Assembly: GCF_900156655.1 (NCBI RefSeq)
Contig: NZ_FTOG01000010.1
Location: 1-64,000 of the forward strand
Direction of reading: 5' to 3'
Origin: Rhodobacter aestuarii
GTDB lineage: Bacteria; Pseudomonadota; Alphaproteobacteria; Rhodobacterales; Rhodobacteraceae
DNA: 64,000 bases
A program made the position numbers and the translations under genes. The notes under the pieces were generated by a model. That model made no database searches. It had not been told where the DNA came from and saw nothing but the letters and a program-made list of their open reading frames with translations. This document shows positions 8,740 through 17,663 of the stretch, piece after piece. Each line of letters opens with the position of its first letter. Positions within the stretch are counted from its first letter, which is position 1.

Positions 8740-9263
8740 AAAGTCCATCCTTATACAGGAGAAAAAGAAATATTTTTTACGCTCCCCCGCTAAGGGGCCA
8801 CTCGAAAAAGCGACCCCCTACTTTTCGCGCTCCGTGCGTGCGTGTGAAAAATATTTTCTTTTTATATATAAGGCCCAGACCCCCCATTCCTCTACATTTG
8901 CTACACTGATCCAGAATTTTTAAGCGATTTCAACGCCTTGTGCGGGTGTAGGAAAAAAGCGCCCCAGCACGCCACCCCGATTCGTTTCACTAATCGTTTA
9001 AAAACAACAGGTTAACAGGCCAAACGCGCCTCCAAAATGTACTTGAGAAAAATTTCCAACACACACGCCCCTTCCAGCTTTTTATCGTTTAAAACCAGCT
9101 ATTTGCGCGCATGTAGGCGGTAAATCTGTGCTTACGGTAACGTCGGCGTGAGGTTTCGTGAGCGTTTTTCGTGAGGGAATGTTCGCTGACGCGTTCGCTC
9201 ATCGCGGCGTTCGAGGCAAGTGCTTTTGAACTGATTGATCCGATAGGTAAGCTTGAATTCGCC

Positions 9264-10823
9264 TCATGCTTCTACGAATTTTGCAACTTGCTTCAGCGCT
9301 TCCAGCTTTTCGGTCAAAAGGTCGCTGCTCCCATATCTGGCTTCCGTAGCGTCTTCCCCGTCGAGCCGCCCCGCGATCAGCCGCCTGATTTCAGGGTCGA
9401 TCTTCGCGCGCCGCGCCGCATCGGTCCAGCTATGCCTCAGAGCATGAAACCCTTGGCCTTTGGTCTTGATCCCAAGTGGCGCGAGGACTTTGCGAGAGAA
9501 GCGCCCACCGTAAATCTCTGTCAGCCGCCCGCGTGAGTCCGGGGTCATTTCGCGCAAGGTCTTTTGGTGGCGCTTGTCGGTGTACTCTTCAAGGAAAAGC
9601 ATAGCCCCGCCCGCCTGACGGCGGCGCGCGACAAAGTCCAAGAAGCCCCTTTCGATACAGACCGGCGGAACAGGTATAACGCGCAAGGAATGCTCGTTCT
9701 TAACTTTCTGCACTTCATCTTCATCGGTGATCCGAAGGGCCGGGATATCGCCGCCGGTTAGAACATCTTCCACGAGCAGTTGCCCAAGTTCTTCCCGGCG
9801 CGCGCCTGAATAAGCTGACAGCATAGGAAGCCAGTGGTCGGCGGTGTCCGCGTGAGTGGTCGCGGCAACGTAGGCCAGAATAGCCTTCACTTGTTCGGGA
9901 GGGAAGCCCTTGCGCTTTTGCGTGCTTGCCTCTGCGATTTTTCCCTTCGGCTTGTCGATTTTGTATCCAACCCAAGGGTCCACAGTCAGCGCCCCCTTAT
10001 TCAATGCAAAAGCGGACAGGGCCTTTAGGTGATTGATCAGTCGTTCACGGACCTTGTAGCTTACCCGGTCAAGGTTCCCCTTTTGGGCAGCAGCAACGGC
10101 TGTGCGCATGGGCTTCTTGAGCCATTCGCGGGCGACTGGAAGGTCGCGGGCGGCGTCGTCAAACTCTGCTAGATGCGCCCTGCTCAGTTTGGCTAGCGGT
10201 TGGTCCCCATGAAATTCGATCCATCGGCGGACGGTGTATCGTACGCTTTCGGCGTTCTGGATGGTGTACTCCTTGGCGCGAATAAAGGCCTCAGCCAGTT
10301 CAGCAACCCCCGAAAGGTCGCCGCCCGGCACCTCTACTTTCTCTCCCAACGAGCGCAGCGTCTTGGCCTCGCGCCGTGCAATCCCCTCAAGGGCGGCTGA
10401 CGCCGCCCGGTGCTCTGCGGCTGCCAGTTCAATTTCCAGCGGGTCGGGCGGAAATTCCTCGGTATCCGTCATGGTGGACAGGTCACCCGCCGCAAGAAAG
10501 GCGCGCGCGGTCTGTGTGCTCTGAAAGGCCTCGAGAAGGCCTTCTAGCCCACCAGCGCGGTCATAGAGCGCCCGTTGATCCGGCGGCAGTTCCGCAAGGC
10601 GCGCGTTCACGTCCGCACTGCGTGCCGTTTCTTCCACTTGCTCGAGTAGTTGGGCACGGGCACGAATGACTTCATTCGCCGCGACCTTCGGGTCCGCCGT
10701 CTTGAGCGTGCCAGTCAGTAGCGCCCGGCCTTTATGCAAGTGGCGGATTTCCGGCGGAATCGAGATATTCAGGTGATAGGTGCCACCGCGTATCTTGGTG
10801 CCTGCAACCTTTGCCAATGCCAT
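9264..10823 (-). CDS. Tyrosine-type integrase (element B)
   Basis: The protein has 519 residues from the chosen ATG. The N-terminus (AKVAGTKIRGGTYHLNISIPPEIR) is the arm-binding type, followed by a core-binding domain at about 165-285 and a catalytic domain to the end. Catalytic residues visible are Arg in YSGARREELGQL, HxxR in HALRHSWTDAARR and Tyr in EARYGSSD. I prefer the ATG at 10823 (GGGGG upstream) to one 20 codons earlier, because the longer form would read through the TTGGTACA repeats. It lies about 105 bp from the 3' end of tRNA-Thr, the usual layout for a tRNA-targeting integrase, and probably inserts and excises element B. Confidence 0.93.
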   Translation of the reverse strand: MALAKVAGTKIRGGTYHLNISIPPEIRHLHKGRALLTGTLKTADPKVAANEVIRARAQLLEQVEETARSADVNARLAELPPDQRALYDRAGGLEGLLEAFQSTQTARAFLAAGDLSTMTDTEEFPPDPLEIELAAAEHRAASAALEGIARREAKTLRSLGEKVEVPGGDLSGVAELAEAFIRAKEYTIQNAESVRYTVRRWIEFHGDQPLAKLSRAHLAEFDDAARDLPVAREWLKKPMRTAVAAAQKGNLDRVSYKVRERLINHLKALSAFALNKGALTVDPWVGYKIDKPKGKIAEASTQKRKGFPPEQVKAILAYVAATTHADTADHWLPMLSAYSGARREELGQLLVEDVLTGGDIPALRITDEDEVQKVKNEHSLRVIPVPPVCIERGFLDFVARRRQAGGAMLFLEEYTDKRHQKTLREMTPDSRGRLTEIYGGRFSRKVLAPLGIKTKGQGFHALRHSWTDAARRAKIDPEIRRLIAGRLDGEDATEARYGSSDLLTEKLEALKQVAKFVEA

Positions 10824-10835
10824 GCTAGCCCCCGT

Positions 10836-10870
10836 TGTACCAATGCAGTCTTGGTACAAGAGTTGGTACA
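10836..10870. repeat. TTGGTACA arm-site-like repeats beside integrase B
   Basis: TTGGTACA occurs at 10851-10858 and 10863-10870, and inverted at 10836-10843. The same octamer is repeated at the far end of the element (3173-3215), as expected for integrase arm sites. Confidence 0.65.
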
Positions 10871-10927
10871 GTGCAATGGGCATAAACGCCCGAAAAGGCT
10901 AAGTTTTTGATTCCAAGGAAAACAAAA

Positions 10928-11002
<75 letters not shown>

Positions 11003-11115
11003 ACCCTTCGGCCTTCATCGACCGTGGCGGCGATGTAGACGACATCGCGAAGGCTTGCAAGCGCAAATTCGCACGCTCTCTCGACACATTTCATTCGGGC
11101 GGCTAGAGAAAGGCC

Positions 11116-11307
11116 ATGACAGAGGACACGACCCCAACCCCGCAAGGCAAAAATGCCCGCACAGCCGCCCCGCAAAGCCGTGAAGAAAGGCTTGCGGCGC
11201 AATTGCGTGCAAACCTGATGCGGCGCAAAGCACAGGCGCGGCAACGCGACGCGGCGGCGGGTGGTGTGGAAAATGAAGCCGAAAGCGGCTCGGAAGGAAA
11301 CCAGTAG
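11116..11307 (+). CDS. Small conserved protein upstream of murA
   Basis: A 63-residue, strongly basic protein with low complexity at both ends and a central helix ([23 protein letters not shown]). I recall similar small basic proteins upstream of murA in Rhodobacterales, where they are annotated as hypothetical. Its TAG stop overlaps the GTG start of murA by one base, so the two are almost certainly cotranscribed and translationally coupled. It has no known domain. The function is unknown. Confidence 0.75.
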   Translation: MTEDTTPTPQGKNARTAAPQSREERLAAQLRANLMRRKAQARQRDAAAGGVENEAESGSEGNQ

Positions 11308-12575
11308 TGGATAGCATCTTGGTGCGCGGCAACGGGCCGCTGAATGGGCAAATTCCGATTGCCGGGGCAAAGAACGCCTGCCTTGCGCTGATGCCGGCAA
11401 CGCTTTTGAGCGAAGAGCCGCTGACGCTGACCAATGCGCCACGGCTGTCTGACATTCGCACGATGACGCAGCTTTTGGCCTCGCTCGGGGCCGAGGTGAC
11501 AGCGCTGCAAGATGGCAAGGTGCTCGCCACCTCCTGCCATGGCGAGATTAACCCGGTCGCCGATTATGACATCGTGCGCAAAATGCGCGCCTCAAACCTT
11601 GTGCTCGGGCCGCTTTTGGCGCGACTGGGCCATGCGGTTGTATCCTTGCCCGGGGGCTGTGCGATTGGCGCGCGCCCAATGGATATTCACATTGATGCGC
11701 TGACCGCGCTTGGGGCCGAGATTGAACTCAAAGACGGCTACCTGCACGCGCAAGCGAAAGGTGGGCTGAAAGGCGCGGTGCATGAGATGCGCTTTGCCTC
11801 TGTCGGCGCGACCGAAAACTTCTTGATGGCGGCGGTTTTGGCCAAGGGTACATCGGTGCTCAAAAACGCCGCGCGCGAGCCTGAAATTGTTGATCTGGCG
11901 CAATGCCTACGGGCGATGGGCGCACAGATCGAGGGCGAAGGCACCTCGGACATTGTGATTGAGGGCGTGGACCGGCTGCATGGCGCGACCCATCCGGTGG
12001 TGACCGATCGGATCGAACTGGGCACCTATATGCTGGCGCCCGCGATTTGCGGCGGCGAGGTGGAATGTTTGGGCGGGCGAATCGCGCTTGTCGAAAGCTT
12101 TTGCGAAAAACTGGATGCCGCCGGGATTTCGGTGGAGGAAACCGCGCGCGGGCTGAAGGTGAAGCGCAAAAACGGGCGGATCAGGGCCGTTGACGTGGTG
12201 ACCGAACCCTTCCCCGGCTTCCCGACCGATTTGCAAGCGCAGATGATGGCGCTGTTGTGCACTGCCGAGGGGACATCGGTGCTGGAAGAGCGAATCTTTG
12301 AGAATCGCTTCATGCATGCCCCCGAATTGATGCGGATGGGCGCGAAGATCGAGGTTCATGGCGGTCATGCCACGGTGCATGGGGTCGAAAAACTTAAAGG
12401 CGCACCGGTGATGGCCACCGATCTGCGCGCTTCGGTCTCGCTGATTCTGGCGGGTTTGGCCGCAGAGGGGGAAACCGTGGTGAGCCGCGTCTACCACCTT
12501 GATCGCGGCTATGAACGGGTCGAAGACAAGCTTCGCGCCGTGGGGGCGCATATTGAACGGGTGAAAGAGTCATGA
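11307..12575 (+). CDS. murA: UDP-N-acetylglucosamine 1-carboxyvinyltransferase
   Basis: MurA carries out the first committed step of peptidoglycan synthesis in the cytoplasm, moving enolpyruvate from PEP to UDP-GlcNAc. The 422 residues are the normal length. Typical features are [10 protein letters not shown] near the N-terminus (Lys22 and Asn23 for substrate binding), the loop [13 protein letters not shown] with the active-site Cys118 (the Cys targeted by fosfomycin), and the second-domain motif TDLRASVSL near the end. The start is a GTG overlapping the stop of the small gene before it. It overlaps the following DUF2948 gene by four bases (ATGA). Confidence 0.97.
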   Translation: MDSILVRGNGPLNGQIPIAGAKNACLALMPATLLSEEPLTLTNAPRLSDIRTMTQLLASLGAEVTALQDGKVLATSCHGEINPVADYDIVRKMRASNLVLGPLLARLGHAVVSLPGGCAIGARPMDIHIDALTALGAEIELKDGYLHAQAKGGLKGAVHEMRFASVGATENFLMAAVLAKGTSVLKNAAREPEIVDLAQCLRAMGAQIEGEGTSDIVIEGVDRLHGATHPVVTDRIELGTYMLAPAICGGEVECLGGRIALVESFCEKLDAAGISVEETARGLKVKRKNGRIRAVDVVTEPFPGFPTDLQAQMMALLCTAEGTSVLEERIFENRFMHAPELMRMGAKIEVHGGHATVHGVEKLKGAPVMATDLRASVSLILAGLAAEGETVVSRVYHLDRGYERVEDKLRAVGAHIERVKES

Positions 12576-13051
12576 GCCGGGATGCACGTTTTGCCGATGG
12601 CGGTGAGGCGCCGCTGAACCTGCGCGCCGAAAGTGCCGAGGATTTGGCCGTGATGGCGGCTTTGGTGCAAGATGCGGTGCTGCCTGTGTCTGAAATCCGC
12701 TATGAGCCCAAAGCGCGGCGGCTTTCGATGCTGCTCAACCGCTTCCGTTGGGAAGATAAGGCGCGGGCCGAGGCGGAAGGGCGCGCTTATGAGCGGGTTC
12801 AGGCGCTGTTTGTGATTTCCGATGTGCTCAAAGTCGCCTCGCAAGGCTTTGACCGGCGCGATTCTGATTTGGTGCTGTCGGTGCTCGATATCGCGTTTGA
12901 GCCCGGGGAAGAGGGCGCGGGGCGCGTGGTTTTGGTGCTGGCGGGCGATGGCGCCTTGGCGGCTGAGGTGGAATGTTTGGCGCTTGATCTGCGCGATGTG
13001 ACCCGGCCTTACGGGGCCGTTTCGGGGCAAGCGCCGCAGCACCCGGAATGA
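12572..13051 (+). CDS. DUF2948 family protein
   Basis: The protein has 159 residues and matches the DUF2948 family: [37 protein letters not shown] at the start, then NRFRWE, then [16 protein letters not shown]. The family is common in alphaproteobacteria, often next to murA or hisD, and has no established function. The ATG overlaps the murA stop and its own stop overlaps the next gene, so it sits in one tight operon. No signal peptide or membrane segment is present, so it should be cytoplasmic. Confidence 0.85.
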   Translation: MSRDARFADGGEAPLNLRAESAEDLAVMAALVQDAVLPVSEIRYEPKARRLSMLLNRFRWEDKARAEAEGRAYERVQALFVISDVLKVASQGFDRRDSDLVLSVLDIAFEPGEEGAGRVVLVLAGDGALAAEVECLALDLRDVTRPYGAVSGQAPQHPE

Positions 13052-13521
13052 TCCGCCCCGCAACAGCGGAAGATTTGCCTGCGATGGCCGCGCTGATTGC
13101 GGCAGCGATCCGTGATCTGTGCCACGCCGATCACCACGGCCAGCCAAACCGGATGCGGCCGTGGATTGCCGCGAATGACAGCGCAGCCCTTGCCGCGCGG
13201 ATCAAAGACCCGGCACAGCGCCTTTTCGTTACGCAAGCGGCGGGGCTGGCGGCGGTTGGTGGGCTCGATTGGCGCGATCAGCCCGAGGGGCGCGGGCGGA
13301 TTAGCCTATTGTTTGTCGACCCCGCACAGCAGGGCAAGGGCCACGCGCGCACACTTTTGGCGGCTTTGGAGGCGGAGTTGCGGGCGCTTGGCCGCACGGA
13401 GGGGCGGCTCACCGCCACCAATACCGCGCGCGGATTTTACCTCTCTCAGGGCTGGACAGCTGACCCGGCGGCCAGTGGTGGCGCGCTTTTGGGGCACGCT
13501 TTGCAAAAGGCGCTGGCCTGA
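13048..13521 (+). CDS. GNAT-family acetyltransferase
   Basis: The protein has 157 residues with the acetyl-CoA binding motif of GNAT enzymes (RISLLFVDPAQQGKGHARTLLAALEAELRA, containing QxxGxG-like QQGKGHA). The N-terminal [16 protein letters not shown] is the usual first strand and helix. The substrate cannot be told from sequence. It begins inside the stop of the DUF2948 gene and lies in the murA-hisD operon, which gives no direct hint of its target. Confidence 0.85.
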   Translation: MIRPATAEDLPAMAALIAAAIRDLCHADHHGQPNRMRPWIAANDSAALAARIKDPAQRLFVTQAAGLAAVGGLDWRDQPEGRGRISLLFVDPAQQGKGHARTLLAALEAELRALGRTEGRLTATNTARGFYLSQGWTADPAASGGALLGHALQKALA

Positions 13522-13618
13522 GGCGTTTCGCGCGCGTTGAAATCCGGGGGCAAGGATGGGCCAACCCTTGCTCCGCGCCTTGCAACGCTCTATCCCGGAA
13601 CGGAACAAGGAGCCCGAG

Positions 13619-14932
13619 ATGCCGCATTTTCTTGCCACGACCGACGCCGATTTCGAGACCCGTTTCACCGCCCTTTTGGGGATGAAGCGCGAAGACAGCC
13701 CCGATGTCGATGCCACCGTGGCGGCGATTATTGCCGATGTGCGCGACCGTGGTGATGCGGCGGTGATCGACTATACCGCGAAATTTGATCGGCTGGCGCT
13801 CAGCCCGCAAACGATGGCTTTTTCCCGCGAAGAAATCACGGCAGAGGTGGCGAAGGTCAGTGCCGAGGAACGCGCGGCGCTTGAACTCGCAGCTGAGCGG
13901 ATTCGCGCCTATCACCTGCGGCAAATGCCGGTGATGGAAGAGCGCTGGACGGAAGAAAACGGCGCCGAGCTTGGCTGGCGTTGGTCGCCTGTTTCGGCAG
14001 CGGGGCTTTACGTGCCGGGCGGTTTGGCCTCCTACCCGTCTTCCGTTTTGATGAATGCGATCCCGGCGAAAGTCGCGGGGGTGGAACGCCTGGTGGTTGT
14101 CTGTCCGACGCCCGATGGCGCCGTGAACCCGCTGGTGCTGCTCGCAGCAGAGCTTTCTGGCGTGGATGCGGTTTATCGCATTGGCGGCGCGCAGGCGGTG
14201 GCCGCGCTTGCCTATGGCACCGATACGATTGCCCCGGTTGATAAAATCACCGGGCCGGGCAACGCTTTTGTGGCGGCGGCGAAGCGGCGCGTTTTTGGCC
14301 GCGTGGGCATTGATATGATCGCGGGTCCGTCGGAAATTTTGGTGATTGCCGATAGCACGGCCAACCCCGATTGGGTGGCGATTGATCTTTTGAGCCAAGC
14401 CGAACATGACCAATCCGCCCAAGCGCTGATCCTGACGCCCGATGCGGATTTTGCCCAGGCCGTGACCAAAGCGGTGGAAAAGCGCCTTGAAACGCTGGAG
14501 CGGCGCGAGATTGCGGGCCCGTCGTGGCGCGATTTTGGCACCGTTATCGTCACCCGCGATCTGGCCGAGGCGGCAATGCTGTCAAACCGCGTTGCGCCTG
14601 AACACCTCGAACTCTGCGTAGAAGACCCCGAGGCGCTTTCGGCGCAAATCACCCATGCCGGCGCGATTTTCTTGGGCACTTGGACGCCCGAAGCGATTGG
14701 CGATTACGTTGGCGGGCCGAACCACGTTTTGCCCACCGCCCGCTCGGCGCGGTTCTCCTCGGGCCTGTCGGTGCTGGATTTCCTTAAGCGCACCACTTTG
14801 GCGAAAATGACGCCCGAGGCCTTGCGGGCCATCGGCCCGGCGGCGGAGACGCTGGCGATTTCGGAAAGTCTTGAGGCGCACGGGCTATCGGTCCGCGCGC
14901 GGCTTGATGCGCTCAATGATGGGGGGGCCTGA
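13619..14932 (+). CDS. hisD: Histidinol dehydrogenase
   Basis: HisD oxidizes L-histidinol to L-histidine in two NAD-dependent steps, the last reactions of histidine synthesis. The protein has 437 residues from the ATG with AAGGAG upstream; an earlier in-frame ATG at 13556 lacks a ribosome site. Family motifs are present: the GLYVPGG segment, the glycine-rich KITGPGNAFVAAAKR and IDMIAGPSEIL, the EHLEL zinc/catalytic region, and PNHVLPT with the conserved His. It is followed, with one base of overlap, by the UPF0262 gene. Confidence 0.97.
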   Translation: MPHFLATTDADFETRFTALLGMKREDSPDVDATVAAIIADVRDRGDAAVIDYTAKFDRLALSPQTMAFSREEITAEVAKVSAEERAALELAAERIRAYHLRQMPVMEERWTEENGAELGWRWSPVSAAGLYVPGGLASYPSSVLMNAIPAKVAGVERLVVVCPTPDGAVNPLVLLAAELSGVDAVYRIGGAQAVAALAYGTDTIAPVDKITGPGNAFVAAAKRRVFGRVGIDMIAGPSEILVIADSTANPDWVAIDLLSQAEHDQSAQALILTPDADFAQAVTKAVEKRLETLERREIAGPSWRDFGTVIVTRDLAEAAMLSNRVAPEHLELCVEDPEALSAQITHAGAIFLGTWTPEAIGDYVGGPNHVLPTARSARFSSGLSVLDFLKRTTLAKMTPEALRAIGPAAETLAISESLEAHGLSVRARLDALNDGGA

Positions 14933-15411
14933 TGAACCGTATCTCTCGCATCGATCTGGATGATTCCGGCCTGCCTGCGCCGACGCCGCAAATTGAACAA
15001 GAACGCCGCGTGGCGATTTTTGACCTGCTCGAAGACAATAGCTGGACGCTGCCGGGGCGCGACGGGCAAACCGCCCCGCCCGGCCCCTACGCACTGACTT
15101 TGGCGGTGCGCGATGGGCGGCTTGTCTTTGATACATGCCTTGAAAACGGCGAGAAGGTGACTGAGTTCCACCTCAGCTTTGGTCCGTTCAAGCAGGTGGT
15201 GAAGGACTACTTCCAGATTTGTGAAAGCTATTTTGAGGCGGTCAAGAAACTGCCGCCGAGCCAGATCGAAGCGATTGATATGGCGCGCCGGGGCATTCAC
15301 AACGAAGGGGCGCGGGTGCTGCAAGAGCGCCTTGAGGGCAAAGCCGAGATCGACATCGATACCGCGCGGCGGCTCTTCACCCTTGTCTGCGTTCTGACCC
15401 CGGTAAGCTGA
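14932..15411 (+). CDS. UPF0262 family protein
   Basis: The protein has 159 residues and fits UPF0262: ISRIDLDDSG at the start, ERRVAIFDLLEDNSW, and the C-terminal run of conserved residues around FEAVKKLPPSQIEAIDMARRGIHNEGA. The family is restricted mostly to alphaproteobacteria and commonly lies between hisD and a low-molecular-weight phosphatase gene, as here. The function is unknown. Its start and stop each overlap a neighbour by one base, so it is part of the hisD transcription unit. Confidence 0.9.
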   Translation: MNRISRIDLDDSGLPAPTPQIEQERRVAIFDLLEDNSWTLPGRDGQTAPPGPYALTLAVRDGRLVFDTCLENGEKVTEFHLSFGPFKQVVKDYFQICESYFEAVKKLPPSQIEAIDMARRGIHNEGARVLQERLEGKAEIDIDTARRLFTLVCVLTPVS

Positions 15412-15866
15412 TGGCCAGCCTTCCCCATTCGGTCCTGTTTTGCTGCGATCACAATGCCACGCGCTCGCCGATGGCCGAAGGGATGATGAAAAAATTCTAT
15501 GGCCGCGAGGTTTATGTTCAATCGGTGGGGGTGAAGGCGGACCTTGATACAGATGGGTTCGCGATTGCGGTTTGTGCGGAAATTGGCGTGGACTTAGAGC
15601 GGCATCAGGCGCGCAGCTTCCATGAATTGCGCGAGATGGGCGATGATCTGAGCGGGTTTGACCTGATCGTCGCGCTCTCGCCCGCCTCCTATCACCAAGC
15701 GCTCGATCTAACGCGGTTCTACCACATTGAGGTTGAACACTGGATGATCATGGACCCGACCGGCCTGGGCGAGGGGCGCGACGTGCGGTTGGGCTATTAC
15801 CGCCAGACTCGCGACCAAATCCGCGATCACATCATTGAACGGTTTGGGGCGCCGCATCCGGCGTAA
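15411..15866 (+). CDS. Low-molecular-weight protein-tyrosine phosphatase family
   Basis: The protein has 151 residues. The phosphate loop is VLFCCDHNATRSPMAEG. It keeps the nucleophile Cys and the Arg five residues later (CDHNATR), but the second Cys of the usual CxxNxCRS loop is Thr. The Asp acid-loop region lies at MIMDPTGLGEG. The enzyme may dephosphorylate tyrosine or act on arsenate; the sequence does not decide. It is the last gene of the hisD unit and overlaps tail to tail with the HxlR regulator. Confidence 0.85.
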   Translation: MASLPHSVLFCCDHNATRSPMAEGMMKKFYGREVYVQSVGVKADLDTDGFAIAVCAEIGVDLERHQARSFHELREMGDDLSGFDLIVALSPASYHQALDLTRFYHIEVEHWMIMDPTGLGEGRDVRLGYYRQTRDQIRDHIIERFGAPHPA

Positions 15867-16206
15867 GCGCCAGCAGCTCGGGCAGATTTTTCTCAATCCA
15901 ATCGCTCAGCGCAAAGACGCGGGCAGAGATTTCGCGCCCTGCCGGGGTGAGAGTGTAATCCACGCGTGGCGGCACCTCGCCATAATCTTTGCGCAAAATC
16001 AGACCGTCGCCTTCAAGCACCTGCAGGGTCTGCGCCAGCATCCGCTCGGAAATGCCATCAATCCGGCGGCGCAATTGCGCAAAGCGCAGTGTTTCCTCGC
16101 GCAAAGCAATCAGCACCAGCCCGCCCCAACGCGAGGTTACATGCTGCAAAATCTGCCGCGAGGGGCAGGCGGCGGCGAAAACATCGCCCCGTGAAAAGTT
16201 CCGCAT
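15832..16206 (-). CDS. HxlR-family winged-helix regulator
   Basis: A small regulator of about 124 residues (up to 132 with an ATG at 16230). Typical HxlR features are ACPSRQILQHVTSRWGGLVLIAL, with a Cys near residue 14 that can act as a redox or electrophile sensor as in YodB/QorR, then RFAQLRRRIDGISERMLAQTLQVLEGDGLILRKDY (recognition helix and wing). It is divergent from the quinone oxidoreductase gene and probably represses it. The start codon is uncertain. Its last 35 bp overlap the end of the phosphatase gene on the other strand. Confidence 0.9.
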   Translation of the reverse strand: MRNFSRGDVFAAACPSRQILQHVTSRWGGLVLIALREETLRFAQLRRRIDGISERMLAQTLQVLEGDGLILRKDYGEVPPRVDYTLTPAGREISARVFALSDWIEKNLPELLALTPDAAPQTVQ

Positions 16207-16231
16207 CGTCTCTGCACCTTTCCTGTGCATG

Positions 16232-16266
16232 GGTAAGGCATACTTACATATATGTGGGTACTTACC
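16232..16266. promoter_or_regulatory. Candidate HxlR operator
   Basis: GGTAAG at 16232-16237 and CTTACC at 16261-16266 form inverted arms around a TACTTACATATATG stretch between the divergent hxlR-type and oxidoreductase genes. Position and symmetry suit repressor binding. Confidence 0.5.
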
Positions 16267-16319
16267 TTTTGTTAGCTTGCGTGACTATCTGTGGCAAGCA
16301 AATGATAAAGGAGATCGTC

Positions 16320-17153
16320 ATGACCATTGCTGTGACCGCCGCCACCGGCCAATTGGGCCAACTTGTTCTTGTTGCACTCAAAGCGCGCGGCGCCGCCCCC
16401 GTGGCCCTTGCGCGGAGCCCGGAAAAGGTAACCGGATATGAGGCGCGCACGTTTGATTACAACGCCCCCGATGCCGCCGCCCTTGCCGGGGTTGAGGTAC
16501 TGGTGCTGATTTCGTCGAATGATTTCAATGACCGTGCCGGCCAACACAAACGCGCCATTGCCGCCGCAAAAGAGGCGGGCGTAACGCGCGTGGTCTATAC
16601 CTCTGTGCTGAAGGGCGATGCCTCGCCGCTCACGCTTTTGGCGGCAGACCACATCGCGACCGAAGCCGCGCTAAAAGAAAGCGGGCTGCAATACACGCTT
16701 CTGCGCAATGGCTGGTATAGCGAAAACCTGACCGGCGCATTGGGGGCGGCCATTGAACATGGAGCAGTGATTGGGGCGGCCGGGGATGGCAAACTCGCCA
16801 CGGCGGCACGCGCGGATTATGCCGAAGCGGCCGCGGTCGCGGCGCTTGATGCGGCGCATGCGGGCAAAACCTATGAGCTTGCGGGCGATACCGCCTTCAC
16901 GATGGCGGAATTTGCCGCCGAGGTTGCGGCCCAATCCGGCAAACCGGTCAAATTCGTCAACCTGCCCGAAGCGGAATACGCCAAAGCGCTTGAAGGGTTT
17001 GGTGTGCCGACGTCCTTTGCGGAAACGCTCGCGCAATCGGATGAACGGGCGGGCAGTGCTGCGGGCCTCTTTGATGACAGCCACACGCTTTCCAGCCTGA
17101 TTGGTCGCCCAACGACGCCGATCGCGGAAACGATCCGCGCGGCGCTGGCCTGA
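16320..17153 (+). CDS. qorB: NAD(P)H:quinone oxidoreductase-like NmrA protein
   Basis: The protein has 277 residues from the ATG preceded by AAAGGAGAT. The N-terminal Rossmann motif AVTAATGQLGQLV (TGxxG) and the RSPEKV segment indicate NADPH binding. The rest matches the NmrA/QorB-type atypical short-chain dehydrogenases (YTSVLKGD, HIATEAALKESGLQYTLLRNGWYSEN). QorB-type enzymes reduce quinones and are commonly controlled by a divergent HxlR regulator such as QorR, as seen here. The symbol is by similarity; a plain SDR assignment is the alternative. Confidence 0.85.
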   Translation: MTIAVTAATGQLGQLVLVALKARGAAPVALARSPEKVTGYEARTFDYNAPDAAALAGVEVLVLISSNDFNDRAGQHKRAIAAAKEAGVTRVVYTSVLKGDASPLTLLAADHIATEAALKESGLQYTLLRNGWYSENLTGALGAAIEHGAVIGAAGDGKLATAARADYAEAAAVAALDAAHAGKTYELAGDTAFTMAEFAAEVAAQSGKPVKFVNLPEAEYAKALEGFGVPTSFAETLAQSDERAGSAAGLFDDSHTLSSLIGRPTTPIAETIRAALA

Positions 17154-17160
17154 AGAGCGA

Positions 17161-17191
17161 CGGCAAGACGGTTTTGAGCACCGTCTTGCCG
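17161..17191. terminator. Hairpin after the quinone oxidoreductase gene
   Basis: A 12-bp perfect stem (CGGCAAGACGGT/ACCGTCTTGCCG) with a 7-base loop starts 8 bp after the stop codon. The T-run after it is weak, so termination may be partial. Confidence 0.6.
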
Positions 17192-17255
17192 GTTCTGCGG
17201 TTTGACGACACCGGGGCGGCATGCCAATTTGCCCCAAAGTCAGAGAGGTTTCCCA

Positions 17256-17663
17256 ATGCCCCGTGCCGTCGCCCTTGCCACCATTTCCAGCTATTTCGAC
17301 GCTTTCAATCGCGGCGATACCACCGCGATGGAAGCGCTTGTGACCGAAGATTTTGAGCATCACGTCAACGAGGGTAAAATCCGCCGTGGGGTCGAGAAAT
17401 TCCGCGAATTTAACGCGCATATGACCCATTGCTACCGGGAAACCCTCACCGATGTGGTGGTGATGGCGAATGATGCAGGCACCCGCGCGGCCGCCGAGTT
17501 CGTTGTGAACGGGGCCTATTTGGCAACTGACGAAGGCCTGCCCGAGGCAAAGGGGCAAACCTATGTGCTGCCCGCAGGCACCTTTTTTACCTTGCGCGAC
17601 GGGCGCATTTCCCGCGTGACCACCTATTACAACTTGGCGGACTGGATCCGTCAGGTCAGCTGA
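17256..17663 (+). CDS. SnoaL-like / NTF2-fold protein
   Basis: The protein has 135 residues from the ATG preceded by AGAGAGG. It shows the ketosteroid-isomerase-like pattern: ISSYFDAFNRGDTTAMEALVTEDFEHHVNEG at the start and FFTLRDGRISRVTTYYNLADWIRQ at the end. The fold is used by polyketide cyclases, isomerases and many uncharacterised enzymes, so the reaction is unknown. The stop touches the start of the GNAT gene downstream, indicating cotranscription with the next two genes. Confidence 0.8.
   Translation: MPRAVALATISSYFDAFNRGDTTAMEALVTEDFEHHVNEGKIRRGVEKFREFNAHMTHCYRETLTDVVVMANDAGTRAAAEFVVNGAYLATDEGLPEAKGQTYVLPAGTFFTLRDGRISRVTTYYNLADWIRQVS

Larger units (their letters stand above)
8205..9263. 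other. 1.1-kb repeat-rich non-coding region, possible origin
   Basis: There is no supported gene. It combines 19-bp direct repeats (8514-8532 and 8545-8563), three tandem 9-bp repeats (8713-8739), many scattered CTACAT/ATGTAG words, an AT-rich run around 8850-8870 and two ATCGTTTAAAA copies (8993 and 9084). Iterons beside an AT-rich stretch resemble a replication origin or excision control region of an integrative element. No replication protein is encoded in the element, so this is a hypothesis. Confidence 0.4.
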
